Positions 52,201-61,003 of a stretch of 64,000 nucleotides of DNA are shown one piece after another. Origin of the DNA: Alphaproteobacteria bacterium. Its GTDB lineage: Bacteria; Pseudomonadota; Alphaproteobacteria; Rickettsiales; UBA1997. The stretch spans positions 11,689-75,688 of the forward strand of contig JAGKWR010000009.1 of NCBI GenBank assembly GCA_021151765.1, given 5' to 3'. The position numbers and the translations under genes were made by a program. Position 1 is the first letter of the stretch. Each line of letters begins with the position of its first letter. Under the pieces are notes generated by a model. That model worked only from the letters and a program-made list of their open reading frames with translations, did no database searches and was not told where the DNA came from.

Positions 52201-54072
52201 GCCGGAGACGTTTTCGGAAATGGTATGTTGTTGTCAAAACACATTAAGTTAGTCGCTGCTTTCAACCATATGCATATTTTCTTTGATCCAAATCCTGATG
52301 CGGCAAAATCATTTGAAGAACGTGTTCGTATGTTCAATTTACCACGCTCAAGCTGGACAGATTATGATAAATCTTTGATTTCTAAAGGTGGCGGTATTTT
52401 TGAAAGAAGTGCTAAATCAATTAAAATTTCTGAGGAAGTGAAAGCAATTCTCGCGATCAATGAAGATGAACTTGAACCTAATGAATTAATCAAAGCTATC
52501 TTGAAAGCTCCTGTTGACTTGTTGTGGAATGGTGGAATTGGAACTTATGTTAAAGCTCTTGACGAATCTCATCAAGAAGTCGGTGATCGTGCTAATGACA
52601 ATTTGCGTATCAACGGCTCGGATCTTCGCTGCAAAGTTGTTGGTGAAGGGGGAAATTTAGGTTTCACACAAAAAGGTCGTATTGAATACGCTTTGAAAGG
52701 CGGACGCGTTAATACAGATGCAATGGATAATTCAGCTGGTGTGGATTGTTCGGATCATGAGGTAAATATCAAAATTGCTTTGATTCAAGCAATGCGTTCT
52801 AACAAAATAACTTTGGAAGAAAGAAATGTCGTTCTTGAAAAAATGACAGATGAAGTTTCTAACTTAGTTTTGTTGGATAATAGACTCCAAACTCAAGCAA
52901 TATCGATCGCCTCATCTCAAGGAATTTCTAATATTGGTAACCAATCACAGTTTTTGGACCGTTTAGAGAAATCAGGTTTATTGAACCGTAAAATCGAGTT
53001 TTTGCCTTCGAAAAAAGAAATTGAAAAAAGACAGTCAGATAAAATTGGATTAACCCGTCCAGAACTTTGTGTGATGTTGGCTTACTCTAAAATGGATATT
53101 TACAACGCTCTCTTGACTTCGGATTTATTGAAAGACAAGTATTTTGAAAATGAACTCTTGTCATATTTCCCTAAAATGATGCAAGAAAAGTTCTCTGAAG
53201 AAGTTCTGAGCCATCAACTCCGTAATGAAATTATCGCAACTCAAATTACAAACTTTGTTGTAAACCGAGCTGGAATAACTTTTGTAAACCAACTTTGCCA
53301 AGAAAGCGGTTTTGGGATTAGCGATGTTGTTAAAAGCTTCATAATAGCATGTGATTCCTTTAGACTTCGTGAGATTTGGCAAGAAGTTGAAAATCTTGAT
53401 GGAAAAGTTGATCCTCAAATTCAGTCTCAGATGTTTTTGGCATCAAGTAAATTAATAGAAAGATCAACCTTGTGGTTATTACGCAATCAGTCAAAAGGTG
53501 AAATTGCTCCAATCGTGACTCGTTTTAGAAAAAATGCTGATGAGCTTTTAACAGTTTTATCTGATGTTTTGGCTAAAGCTTCTCGTGATTCTTTTGAGCG
53601 TAAAATTGATAAATACTGTCTAAACAACGTTGAACGTAAATTGTCAGAAAAAATCGCATCTCTAGATCCTTTGGCTTCTGTTTTCGATATTGCTGAAATT
53701 TCTTCAGACTCAAATTCTGACATAAAAACAATTGCCAAAATATATTTTGCAGTAGGAAACAGGTTTTCCTTGAAATGGTTACGCACTAAAGTTTCGGGAG
53801 TTAACTATGAAAATCACTGGCAAAGACTTTCTTCAAAAACGATTTTAGAAGATTTGTACACATATCAGATGAAAATCGCTAAAAGTATTGTAGAGTCTGT
53901 TTCTAAGGATAATAAAACTTCTCCAGATATTTGTTTGGAAAACTGGATTAACAAATCAGAGTTTTTGGTGGAAAGATTTGACAACTTTATTACCGAGTTA
54001 AAAGATCAAAACAATCCTGACTTATCGGTGTTTATTGTTGCTTTAAATCGTCTAAAGCCTTTGGTTAACTAA
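49231..54072 (+). CDS. gdhB: NAD-specific glutamate dehydrogenase, large type
   Basis: The 1613-residue protein is the large bacterial NAD-GDH that converts glutamate to 2-oxoglutarate and ammonia, feeding amino acids into the TCA cycle. It has ACT-like N-terminal segments (MPFLVDSIVDHL), then the catalytic core: GGRVARGGLRWSDRHEDFRTEVLGLMKAQ, PVGSKGGFVVKK, KGTATFSDIAN, a Rossmann-type region (GIGDLAGDVFGNGML, HMHIFFDPNPD) and VVGEGGNLGFTQKGRIEYA. A long C-terminal helical part follows. The length is typical of Alphaproteobacteria including Rickettsia. The ATG at 49231 follows a GAG; a second ATG at 49240 is possible. A hairpin terminator follows 4 bases after the stop. Confidence 0.96.
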   Translation: MEVMQNLIDQVISFSHQQKYEKDFSREKFLNFVNLFYLQNQGRDFVNYSVDELHNSALSSFKFFSEKNSIFKVRIHNPSEKSDGFESIHTFLEVVSDDMPFLVDSIVDHLDKIGVAIKNIVHPIYSVSRDSGGNLLEVDVKKDSKHESVIQLHLNKITASSDLEMLQSDITKIIETLVLVVSDWKKMIDVAEKAKSQVENAKKIIKDQKEIAEIKEFISWMTTGNFILLGAKEFNIKDTGKGSYILEEVKNSSLGVFASTDQDVIPEVLNSSVEEVCDSVKNPYVIEILKSRYKSRIHKITNAERVRVQKISDEGKVTGEYRFLGLFTSMAYSHTPSNIPLVKNKIAKVIEDSGYISGSHNYKDLVSVLESYPRDELFQTNANDLLRIATGIVAICGRSQVRFFPRKDKYNRFVSCLIFTPRDRSNSELREKIKNYLADLYKGEVADSFVEINDSKLTRFHVIIRTDNGIPSVDTLKVERDIANMTRIWSDDLRESISAKFENEKSIALFAKYQNAFSVSYINRFDSKRAAIDISRVEECLDKNSIVFNLYRSDENLAPEVTELKIYNPQKELILSEMMPVLESFGFNVIQEHTYVITPESEDRRESSKKVWVHYFLLNLSKQGDQFSEKIKINFEKAISLIWNKTAEVSMLNRLVVSADLDWKQIYMLRAYSKYIHQTGFRYSQSYVADVLVKYRDLTKFLVEMFEVKFNPSLKLDIAQRQKRVEEITHEISLGLNQVKDLVDDATIKKFLSVITATLRTNYYQSAKEGAFKGYVSFKFDCKKVLDLPLPLPYAEIFVYSSTMEGVHLRGGRVARGGLRWSDRHEDFRTEVLGLMKAQMTKNAVIVPVGSKGGFVVKKPTAGLSRDEVLKDGVSSYQTFLRGLLDVTDNVVEGKIIHPQNVVMHDAADPYLVVAADKGTATFSDIANGISAEYNFWLGDAFASGGSVGYDHKKMGITAKGGWVSVMRHFREMGHDTQTQDFTCVGIGDLAGDVFGNGMLLSKHIKLVAAFNHMHIFFDPNPDAAKSFEERVRMFNLPRSSWTDYDKSLISKGGGIFERSAKSIKISEEVKAILAINEDELEPNELIKAILKAPVDLLWNGGIGTYVKALDESHQEVGDRANDNLRINGSDLRCKVVGEGGNLGFTQKGRIEYALKGGRVNTDAMDNSAGVDCSDHEVNIKIALIQAMRSNKITLEERNVVLEKMTDEVSNLVLLDNRLQTQAISIASSQGISNIGNQSQFLDRLEKSGLLNRKIEFLPSKKEIEKRQSDKIGLTRPELCVMLAYSKMDIYNALLTSDLLKDKYFENELLSYFPKMMQEKFSEEVLSHQLRNEIIATQITNFVVNRAGITFVNQLCQESGFGISDVVKSFIIACDSFRLREIWQEVENLDGKVDPQIQSQMFLASSKLIERSTLWLLRNQSKGEIAPIVTRFRKNADELLTVLSDVLAKASRDSFERKIDKYCLNNVERKLSEKIASLDPLASVFDIAEISSDSNSDIKTIAKIYFAVGNRFSLKWLRTKVSGVNYENHWQRLSSKTILEDLYTYQMKIAKSIVESVSKDNKTSPDICLENWINKSEFLVERFDNFITELKDQNNPDLSVFIVALNRLKPLVN

Positions 54073-54075
54073 ACA

Positions 54076-54106
54076 ATACTTGCCTGAATTTTAGGCAAGT
54101 ATGTTT
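54076..54106 (+). terminator. Intrinsic terminator after glutamate dehydrogenase
   Basis: ATACTTGCCT (54076-54085) pairs perfectly with AGGCAAGTAT (54093-54102) around a 7-base loop, followed by GTTTT. It lies between the gdh stop and tRNA-Leu, only 6 bases before the tRNA. Confidence 0.85.
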
Positions 54107-54112
54107 TCAAGT

Positions 54113-54199
54113 GCGGTCGTGGCGGAATTGGTATACGCGCAACGTTGAGGTCGTTGTGGGGTAAAACCCGTGGAAGTTCAAATCTTCTCGACCGCACCA
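54113..54199 (+). tRNA. tRNA-Leu (anticodon GAG), CCA encoded
   Basis: The 87-base gene has acceptor arms GCGGTCG / CGACCGC, anticodon stem CAACG / CGTTG around TTGAGGT (anticodon GAG), a long variable arm (GGGGTAAAACCC) expected of class II tRNA-Leu, a T-loop TTCAAAT, and an encoded CCA after discriminator A. It sits just after the gdh terminator, so its promoter must lie inside gdh or it is matured from read-through. pntA starts 14 bases after it. Confidence 0.95.
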
Positions 54200-54213
54200 A
54201 TTAAATAAAACTT

Positions 54214-55293
54214 ATGAAGCTTCTTGTTCTAAAGGAAAATATTGCTAGCGAAAAAAGAGTTGCTCTTACGCCGGACTTGGTTGGTAAATATATAAAGCTA
54301 GGCGTTGAGGTTTTTGTTGAGTCAAATGCTGGTGTAAATTCTTCTATTTCAGATGATTTATATGAAAAATCTGGTGCTAAAGTTGTACTTGATATTGATC
54401 AGATTATTCCAGAGATAGACGTTGTAATTTCAGTTCAAAGATCAGAACTAAATTTTTCAAAAGTAAAAGAGGGTCTGATTTTCATTTCAGTTTTCAATCC
54501 TTACTTGCAAAAAGAAAAAGTTGTCAATTTGTTAAATAATAAGGTTCTGCCTTTTTCTCTTGATTTAATGCCAAGAATTACGCGTGCTCAAAGTATGGAT
54601 GTGCTTTCTTCACAAAGTAATTTATCTGGCTATGTTTCAGTTTTAGAAGCTGTTAATAACCTACCGAAAGTGGTACCAATGATGATGACTGCTGCGGGTA
54701 CTATTTCGGCAGCTAAATTTATGGTAATTGGTGCCGGAGTTGCTGGATTGCAAGCAATAGCAACCGCCAAAAGATTGGGTGGAATAGTTTGTGCTTTTGA
54801 TGTTCGTACTGCTGCAAAAGAGCAAGTTCAAAGCTTGGGTGCCAAGTTTATTGAAGTAAAATCTGAAGAAAATAATGATGGAGTATATGCAAAAGAAGCA
54901 AGTGAAGAATACAAAAAAAGACAGGAACAACTATTAAAAGAAGTAATTCAGAATCAGGATGTTGTCATAACTACGGCTCTGATTCCTGGAAAAAATGCAC
55001 CTATTTTGATTTCGGAAGAAATGGTTAGAATGATGAAAAAAGGATCTGTAATTGTAGATATCGCTGCAGTCAACGGTGGCAACTGTGCTCTTACTAAAAA
55101 AGGTGAAATTGTTGAAGTTAACGGTGTAAAAATAATTGGTCATGAAAATTTCCCAAGCTTTGTTTCTTCAGATGCTAGTAAATTATTTGCAAAAAACGTA
55201 CTAAATTTCTTTGAGTTGATGGTCAATAAAGAAAAAAGCGAGATTTTTATTGATCGTGAAGATGAAATCATAAAAGCAACTTTGCTTCAATAA
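54214..55293 (+). CDS. pntA: NAD(P) transhydrogenase alpha subunit, part 1 (PntAA)
   Basis: The 359-residue protein is domain I of proton-translocating transhydrogenase, which binds NAD(H). It has KENIASEKRVALTPDLV, PRITRAQSMDVLSSQSNLSGY, GAGVAGLQAIATAKRLGG (Rossmann loop), FDVRTAAKEQVQSLGAKF, the mobile-loop region and TALIPGKNAPILI. RAQSMD-SSQ favours PntA over alanine dehydrogenase. It ends before any membrane domain, as in the three-gene form used by Alphaproteobacteria, but the expected pntAB and pntB do not follow; mgtE does. Confidence 0.92.
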   Translation: MKLLVLKENIASEKRVALTPDLVGKYIKLGVEVFVESNAGVNSSISDDLYEKSGAKVVLDIDQIIPEIDVVISVQRSELNFSKVKEGLIFISVFNPYLQKEKVVNLLNNKVLPFSLDLMPRITRAQSMDVLSSQSNLSGYVSVLEAVNNLPKVVPMMMTAAGTISAAKFMVIGAGVAGLQAIATAKRLGGIVCAFDVRTAAKEQVQSLGAKFIEVKSEENNDGVYAKEASEEYKKRQEQLLKEVIQNQDVVITTALIPGKNAPILISEEMVRMMKKGSVIVDIAAVNGGNCALTKKGEIVEVNGVKIIGHENFPSFVSSDASKLFAKNVLNFFELMVNKEKSEIFIDREDEIIKATLLQ

Positions 55294-55308
55294 ATAAAAT
55301 ATAGTCTG

Positions 55309-56691
55309 ATGGTGCTCGATAAAAAACAGGAATCTGGCTATGAATCTGAGTTTGGCATAGACCAAAACATTAAAAATCGTATTTTGAATTCACTCGAAAA
55401 CGATTTAACCACTCAAGTTAAAAAGCTATTTTTAGAACTTCATCCAGCTGATCAGGCTGACTTTCTGTCATCTCTTAACTTTGAGCAAAGAATTAAACTA
55501 GTCGCAACTATTGCCAGTGAGTTTGATCCAGAAATTTTGACATACCTAGATGATGATCTTAAAAGTGATGTAATTGATCTTTTAGGTAGTAAAAATTCAG
55601 CAAAAGCAATTGATCAACTTGAAGTTGATGATGCAGTTCAAGTTATTGAGACTTTAGAAAATGAAGGAATAAGTGAGATTCTGGATCATGTCTCGGAAGA
55701 AAAACGTAGTGAGATTGAAGAAGCTCTTTCTTATCCAGAAAATTCTATCGGTCGTTTGATGCAACAAAATTTTGTTGCAGTTAAACAGGATTGGAGTGTT
55801 GCGCAAGCTACATATCACTTACAGAATGCAGAAGATTTGCCTGAAGATTTTCATAATATTGTTATTGTAGATGACGATTTTCGTCCAATTTCTGAAGTTA
55901 GTGTTAGCAGAATACTTAAAAAGAAGAAGCACGTTTTGATGTCAGAGATTATGTCTGACAAAGAAGAAATAATGGTTTTATCAGCCAATATGGATAAAGA
56001 AGAGGGGGCCCAACTCTTCAGTAAATACTCTTTAGATTATGCACCAGTTATTGATGAAAAAGGAGTTTTAGTGGGTGTGATATATGCCAATGATGTGATT
56101 GATATTTTGCAAGAAGAAGCTGAAGAGGATATTCTTTTGCTTGGTGGTGTGAATGACAGTAATCTTCACGCTTCTTCTTTTACAACTGCAAGATCACGAA
56201 TTTCTTGGTTATCAACTAGCCTTATAACTAATTTGTTTTCCGCTACAATCATTGCATTTTTTGCGGATCAAATCCAAAAGATTGTCGCTCTTGCAGCGCT
56301 TTTACCAATTGTTTCATCTCTTTCCGGTAATTCTGGAACACAGGCCTTAACAGTATTGGTTAGATCAATTGCTACAAAAGAAATTGATAATATCGCCATA
56401 ACAAAACTTTTCGCTAAAGAATTATTTGTGGCATTTCTAAATGGATTATCACTGGCTTTAATAGCCGGAATAGCCTGTTATTTTTGGCAACATAATTTAC
56501 ATTTAAGTGTAGTTTTTGCTTCTGCTATTTTAGCGGCAATAACTTTATCTGGATTCTTCGGTGTATTTATTCCTCTGGTTTTGCATAGATTAAAGTTCGA
56601 CCCCGCAATTTCATCTGGAGTATTTCTTACTACAATGACAGATATGTTTTCTTTTTTGACTCTGCTTGGATTAGCAACAATAGTGATGTAG
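55309..56691 (+). CDS. mgtE: Magnesium transporter MgtE
   Basis: The 460-residue protein has the soluble MgtE N domain (LELHPADQADFLSSL, HVSEEKRSEIEEALSYPENSIGRLM), a CBS pair (about residues 135-270) that senses Mg2+, and five C-terminal helices. Signatures of the channel are present (LPIVSSLSGNSGTQALTVLVRSI and the last-helix FLTTMTDMFSFLTLLGLATI). The start is the ATG at 55309, 15 bases after pntA. It is the likely main Mg2+ uptake route in this window. Confidence 0.96.
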   Translation: MVLDKKQESGYESEFGIDQNIKNRILNSLENDLTTQVKKLFLELHPADQADFLSSLNFEQRIKLVATIASEFDPEILTYLDDDLKSDVIDLLGSKNSAKAIDQLEVDDAVQVIETLENEGISEILDHVSEEKRSEIEEALSYPENSIGRLMQQNFVAVKQDWSVAQATYHLQNAEDLPEDFHNIVIVDDDFRPISEVSVSRILKKKKHVLMSEIMSDKEEIMVLSANMDKEEGAQLFSKYSLDYAPVIDEKGVLVGVIYANDVIDILQEEAEEDILLLGGVNDSNLHASSFTTARSRISWLSTSLITNLFSATIIAFFADQIQKIVALAALLPIVSSLSGNSGTQALTVLVRSIATKEIDNIAITKLFAKELFVAFLNGLSLALIAGIACYFWQHNLHLSVVFASAILAAITLSGFFGVFIPLVLHRLKFDPAISSGVFLTTMTDMFSFLTLLGLATIVM

Positions 56692-56896
56692 TAATTCTTT
56701 GTCAAAATTGTAAATTATAAACTTCAATAATTAAATGCCTTATTTTTAAGGTTAGGGTGCTTATCTCTTAAAGTTAATTATCAGAAAATACATAATAAGT
56801 TTTTTTTAAAAAACCACGATATTAAAAATTGCGCATTATTTTTTTGATTATTATAAAAAGTTTTGAACCTCTTTTGACCTAAAAATTCAAATTCCC

Positions 56897-58594
56897 ATGA
56901 AAACAACTAGAAGAACAAAAAGCTCAGATATGTCACTTAACATTAACATTCCTCAGCCTGAATTATTAAAGCCAAAAATTACAATTTTTGGTGTTGGTGG
57001 TGCCGGAGGAAACGCAATCAATAATATGATTCGTTCTAATCTAGAAGGTGTAGAATTTATTGCTGCTAATACAGATGCTCAATCTTTATCAAATTCACTT
57101 GCACCTAATAGAATTCAGCTCGGTGTTGTTACAACTAAAGGTCTAGGTGCTGGTTCTTTTCCAGATCGTGGACGTGTTGCTGCAGAAGAAAATATTGAAG
57201 AGATAGAAAAATATTTAGAAGGTAGCAATATGGTATTTATTGCTGCTGGAATGGGAGGTGGAACTGGAACAGGTGCTGCACCAGTGATCGCCAAACTAGC
57301 TAGAGAAAGAGAAGTTTTGACTGTTGGTGTTGTTACAAAACCTTTTCATTTTGAAGGCAAATATCGTATGGAAACAGCTGAGGCTGGGATTGAAGAATTA
57401 AAAAAATACGTAGACACTTTAATCATTATTCCAAATCAAAATTTGTTCAGAATTGCTAACGAGAATACAACTTTTGAATCAGCTTTTAAAATGGCTGATG
57501 ACGTTTTGCATGCTGGCGTTCGTGGTGTAACTGATTTGATTACTATGCCTGGCTTAGTGAATCTAGATTTTGCTGATATTAGAACTATCATGACTAAAAT
57601 GGGCAAAGCTATGATGGGAACTGGTGAAGCTGAAGGCCCAAATCGTGCAATAGCAGCTTGTGAGGCGGCAATTTCTAATCCGTTGCTTGATGATATCTCG
57701 ATTAAAGGTGCTAAAGGAGTTTTAGTTAACATGACTGGCGGTCCAGATATGACTCTTTTTGAAGCTGATTTAGCTGTTAATACAATTCGCAAAGAAGTTG
57801 ACTCAAATGCTAATATTATTTTCGGTTCTGCTTTTAACGAAAATATGAAAGGCAAAATCAGAATTTCTGTAGTTGCTACAGGAATTGATGAGGACGAATA
57901 TAGAAAAGATATTGATAAATCAGTTGAGATAAAAGACTCTAGTCGCTTTAAAATTGAGGCTCCAGAACTTTCATCTAAAAAATTAGATACTTCACTAACT
58001 GGTAAAAGTTTTTTTAATCCAGGATCTATAATTGCTCCTGTCGAAGATAAAATAGAAGAAATTGTTGAGACAGATTTGAAACCAAAACAAAATTTTCTGA
58101 AAGAACCAAATTTAAATTACGGACAAGATCTTCCTAAGAAAATTGTTGAAGAAAAAACTTCGAATCAATCAAACTTCTTTCCTCAAGTTGAAATTGAAGC
58201 AGAAACAAAACAAGTAGAAGAAGAATTAGTATTAGAAGAGGTTAATTCAAAACCGAATAAAGCTTTAAAAACTCCGGTAAGAAAAGAAAGAAAAGATAAC
58301 GGATTTAGTTTGTTCAGCTTTATGAATAATTCAAAAGCTAAATCATCTTCAATAGAGGAAGAAGAAGTGCAGTTTTCAGATATAATTTCGGAATCTTCTA
58401 TTTTTAAACAAGAATCTGTTGTTCAAAACAAAAACCAATCCTTAATTACTCAAGAAAAGACCCAAGAAGCTGAAAGAAAACATCAAGAATTCTTCGGCTC
58501 AACTGTATTTGATGAAGAAAAAGAAATAACCGAAGACAAAGTTGACGATGATATTTTGAACGTCCCAGCATTTTTTAGAAGAAGAAACGGTTAA
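56897..58594 (+). CDS. ftsZ: Cell division protein FtsZ
   Basis: FtsZ is the tubulin-like GTPase that forms the division ring. The 565-residue protein has a basic N-terminal extension, the GTPase core (ITIFGVGGAGGNAINNMI, NTDAQSL, GMGGGTGTGAAPVIA tubulin signature, NLDFADIRTIM, GTGEAEG), then a 220-residue acidic, low-complexity linker and the C-terminal peptide DILNVPAFFRRRNG that binds FtsA. The long linker is usual in Alphaproteobacteria. Its 205-base upstream gap contains a small CCTTA/TAAGG hairpin. It is apart from ddl-ftsQ-ftsA and from lpxC. Confidence 0.97.
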   Translation: MKTTRRTKSSDMSLNINIPQPELLKPKITIFGVGGAGGNAINNMIRSNLEGVEFIAANTDAQSLSNSLAPNRIQLGVVTTKGLGAGSFPDRGRVAAEENIEEIEKYLEGSNMVFIAAGMGGGTGTGAAPVIAKLAREREVLTVGVVTKPFHFEGKYRMETAEAGIEELKKYVDTLIIIPNQNLFRIANENTTFESAFKMADDVLHAGVRGVTDLITMPGLVNLDFADIRTIMTKMGKAMMGTGEAEGPNRAIAACEAAISNPLLDDISIKGAKGVLVNMTGGPDMTLFEADLAVNTIRKEVDSNANIIFGSAFNENMKGKIRISVVATGIDEDEYRKDIDKSVEIKDSSRFKIEAPELSSKKLDTSLTGKSFFNPGSIIAPVEDKIEEIVETDLKPKQNFLKEPNLNYGQDLPKKIVEEKTSNQSNFFPQVEIEAETKQVEEELVLEEVNSKPNKALKTPVRKERKDNGFSLFSFMNNSKAKSSSIEEEEVQFSDIISESSIFKQESVVQNKNQSLITQEKTQEAERKHQEFFGSTVFDEEKEITEDKVDDDILNVPAFFRRRNG

Positions 58595-58598
58595 TTAA

Positions 58599-59228
58599 AT
58601 GACACAAATTTATTTGATCAGCCCGCCGCAAATTGAGTTAAAACAATTCGCGGCGGAACTGGAGAAAGCTTTGAAAACTAATTTAGTTCCGGTTTTTCAG
58701 ATGCGTTTGAAAGGTTATGAAAGAGAGGAAGTTGCTAAAATTTCTCGTGAGTTATTGAAAATCTGTCAGGCAAATAATACTCAATTTATCGTCAATGATG
58801 ATTTCGATTTGGCTCTAGAAATAGGAGCTCATGGTGTTCATCTCGGCGTAGAAGATGGTTCGATTAAATTAGCACGTCAAAAATCACTAAAAGTTAATCC
58901 TAATTTTGTTATTGGCGCAAGCTGTTATGACTCGCGTCATTTGGCTATGGAAGCTGGAGAGCAGGGCGCGGATTACATTTCATTTGGTGCTTTTTTTGAA
59001 AGTAAAACTAAAAAATCGCGCGGTAAACCAACCCTAGAGATTTTAGATTGGGCCAATGAAATCACTAATTTGCCGATTGTTGCGATTGGTGGAATTAATG
59101 ATGAAAACTGTCCGCCACTTGTAAAGTCTGGTGCTGATTTTTTGGCATTTATTTCCTACGTTTGGGATAATCAAAAAGGTGTTGCGGAAGCTTTGAAAAG
59201 ATTAGATGCTGCGATCAAATCTGCTTAA
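58599..59228 (+). CDS. thiE: Thiamine-phosphate synthase (ThiE)
   Basis: ThiE couples the pyrimidine (HMP-PP) and thiazole (THZ-P) halves to thiamine phosphate. The 209-residue TIM-barrel protein has VFQMRLKGYE, FIVNDDFDLALEIGAHGVHLG, GASCYDSRH, GADYISFGAFFESKTK and PIVAIGGINDENC. It follows ftsZ by 4 bases and may be co-transcribed. Together with ThiL at 2048-3055 it allows the last two steps of thiamine diphosphate synthesis; the early steps are not in view. Confidence 0.93.
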   Translation: MTQIYLISPPQIELKQFAAELEKALKTNLVPVFQMRLKGYEREEVAKISRELLKICQANNTQFIVNDDFDLALEIGAHGVHLGVEDGSIKLARQKSLKVNPNFVIGASCYDSRHLAMEAGEQGADYISFGAFFESKTKKSRGKPTLEILDWANEITNLPIVAIGGINDENCPPLVKSGADFLAFISYVWDNQKGVAEALKRLDAAIKSA

Positions 59229-59875
59229 TTCCTAAAATCTTCTAAACGTTTTATCTGTTTTCCTTCAGCATCAAAATTCTTTTCATCAAGCCAAGATTCA
59301 AATTCTTTTTTGCGAGTTGGCCATTCTGATTCGATAATTGAAAAAAGTGCGGAGTCACGGCTTTTGCCTTTTGTTATCCAGTGATTACGAATTATTCCTT
59401 CAAAAACAAATCCAAATCTTTTCGCAGCTTTTTTTGAGGGTTCATTTTCGGTGTGACATTTCCATTGTAATCTTCGTACTGCCAAATCTTCAAAAGCGTA
59501 ACAACTCAACAAAAAGACTGCTTCACTGGCAATTGTGGTTTTTTGCAATTTTTTGGAAAAGAAAATACCACCAATTTCAATTGTGGCATTTTGAAGATCG
59601 CAATCCATTAAGCAAAAAGCCCCGAGATATTTTTGTCTATGATCAGAAATTGCGTAGTAAAATCTTGATGGGTTATTTTCGTATGATTCTAACCATTTGA
59701 GAAAATCCTTGTTACTATTACATGGACCAGATGAGAGATAAGTCCAAATTTCATCATCACTTCCAGTTTCCAGCCATAAATCATCGCCGTGTTTTGCAAC
59801 ATCAAGTGGTTCAAGTCGACAATATTTGCCTTCAAGCACAACTTTTTGCGGCAATGATTTGGCTGGTTTAACCAT
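59225..59875 (-). CDS. GNAT-family N-acetyltransferase (RimJ/RimL-like)
   Basis: The 216-residue protein is a GNAT enzyme of the ribosomal-protein acetyltransferase-like group: LEGKYCRLEPLDVAKHGDDLW at the start, FYYAISDHRQKYLGAFCLM, then ATIEIGGIFFSKKLQKTTIASEA as the acetyl-CoA-binding segment and RRLQWKCHTENEPSKKAAKRFGFVFEGI. The substrate is unknown. It converges with thiE, overlapping its stop by 4 bases, and follows asd by 3 bases. Confidence 0.85.
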   Translation of the reverse strand: MVKPAKSLPQKVVLEGKYCRLEPLDVAKHGDDLWLETGSDDEIWTYLSSGPCNSNKDFLKWLESYENNPSRFYYAISDHRQKYLGAFCLMDCDLQNATIEIGGIFFSKKLQKTTIASEAVFLLSCYAFEDLAVRRLQWKCHTENEPSKKAAKRFGFVFEGIIRNHWITKGKSRDSALFSIIESEWPTRKKEFESWLDEKNFDAEGKQIKRLEDFRN

Positions 59876-59878
59876 TTT

Positions 59879-60895
59879 TTACAAACCGTGTTTTTTTACT
59901 AAAACTTCAGCGATTTGTACAGCGTTCAAAGCAGCACCTTTTCTTAAGTTGTCAGAAACAACCCAAAGTGACAAGCCGTGAGCAACGGATTTATCTTCGC
60001 GAATTCTTGAAACGAAAACGGGATCTTGCGTTGAAATTTCAACCGGAGTTACAAATTTCATTTCTTGCGGACGATCGATAACCACAACGCCTTCAGAATC
60101 ATCTAAAAGTTTACGAGCTTGCGACGCTGAAATTGGTTTTTCAAATTCAACGTTTACGGCTTCTGAGTGACAATTAAACACTGGAACGCGCACGCAAGTT
60201 GCTTCAACTTTAATATTTGGATCGAGAATTTTTTGCGTCTCAACTTTCATTTTCCATTCTTCTTTAGTAACGCCGTCATCCATGAAAACGTCGATTTGTG
60301 GAATAACGTTGAAAGCAATTCTTTTGCTGAATTTTTTCGGCTCTAAAAATTGGTTAGCGTAGATTTTTTTAGTTGAGTCGTAAAGTTCATCCATCGCTTC
60401 TTTTCCAGCGCCAGAAACGGCTTGGTAAGTTGCAACTACGATACGTTTGATTTTAGCAACATCGTGAAGTGGTTTCAAAGCAACCAACATTTGAATAGTT
60501 GAACAATTTGGATTGGCGATGATGCCGCGTTTTTTGTAGTCAGCGATTGCTTCAGGGTTAACTTCAGGAACAACCAAAGGAATATCTTTTTCCATTCTAA
60601 AATGCGAAGTATTGTCAACAACAACGCAACCTTGAGCTGCAGCGCGTGGCGCATGAACAGCAGAAACTTTTCCACCAGGAGAAAACAAAGCAATTGAAGT
60701 GCCAGTGAAATCGTAATCGTCTAAAACTTGTACCGTTAATTCCTTGTCGCCGTAAGAAACTTTTTTGCCCAAAGAATTAGCTGAAGCCAAAGCAACAACT
60801 TCATCAGCAGGGAAATTTCTTTCTGCTAAAATGTTTAAAATTTCGCGACCAACATTTCCAGTCGCGCCAGCAACAGCAATTTTACGACGAGCCAT
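59879..60895 (-). CDS. asd: Aspartate-semialdehyde dehydrogenase
   Basis: Asd reduces aspartyl phosphate to aspartate semialdehyde with NADPH, feeding the lysine/diaminopimelate, threonine and methionine pathways. The 338-residue protein has IAVAGATGNVGREIL, LFSPGGKVS, VDNTSHFRMEKDIPLVVPEVNPEA, the catalytic Cys in NPNCSTIQM, SGAGKEAMDEL, and the His in VFNCHSEAVNVEFEKP. DAP supply for peptidoglycan fits the wall genes nearby. The ATG is followed by a lysine/arginine-rich start (MARRKIAVAG). Confidence 0.96.
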   Translation of the reverse strand: MARRKIAVAGATGNVGREILNILAERNFPADEVVALASANSLGKKVSYGDKELTVQVLDDYDFTGTSIALFSPGGKVSAVHAPRAAAQGCVVVDNTSHFRMEKDIPLVVPEVNPEAIADYKKRGIIANPNCSTIQMLVALKPLHDVAKIKRIVVATYQAVSGAGKEAMDELYDSTKKIYANQFLEPKKFSKRIAFNVIPQIDVFMDDGVTKEEWKMKVETQKILDPNIKVEATCVRVPVFNCHSEAVNVEFEKPISASQARKLLDDSEGVVVIDRPQEMKFVTPVEISTQDPVFVSRIREDKSVAHGLSLWVVSDNLRKGAALNAVQIAEVLVKKHGL

Positions 60896-61003
60896 AAATA
60901 TTTAATTTTTGTTTAAGATTTTGATTCTAGATTTGTGATGAAATTTGGATTGGCAAAATAGCATTTCCATCGGCCAATCTAAAACGAAAATCTAAAATTA
61001 AAA

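Noticed and set aside
57436..57855. Open frame antisense to ftsZ
   Set aside because: It is a mirror of the conserved GTPase core, with no motif of its own.
58570..58599. TPP riboswitch before thiE
   Set aside because: Only 4 bases separate ftsZ and thiE, leaving no room for it; thiL is likewise overlapped by bufC.
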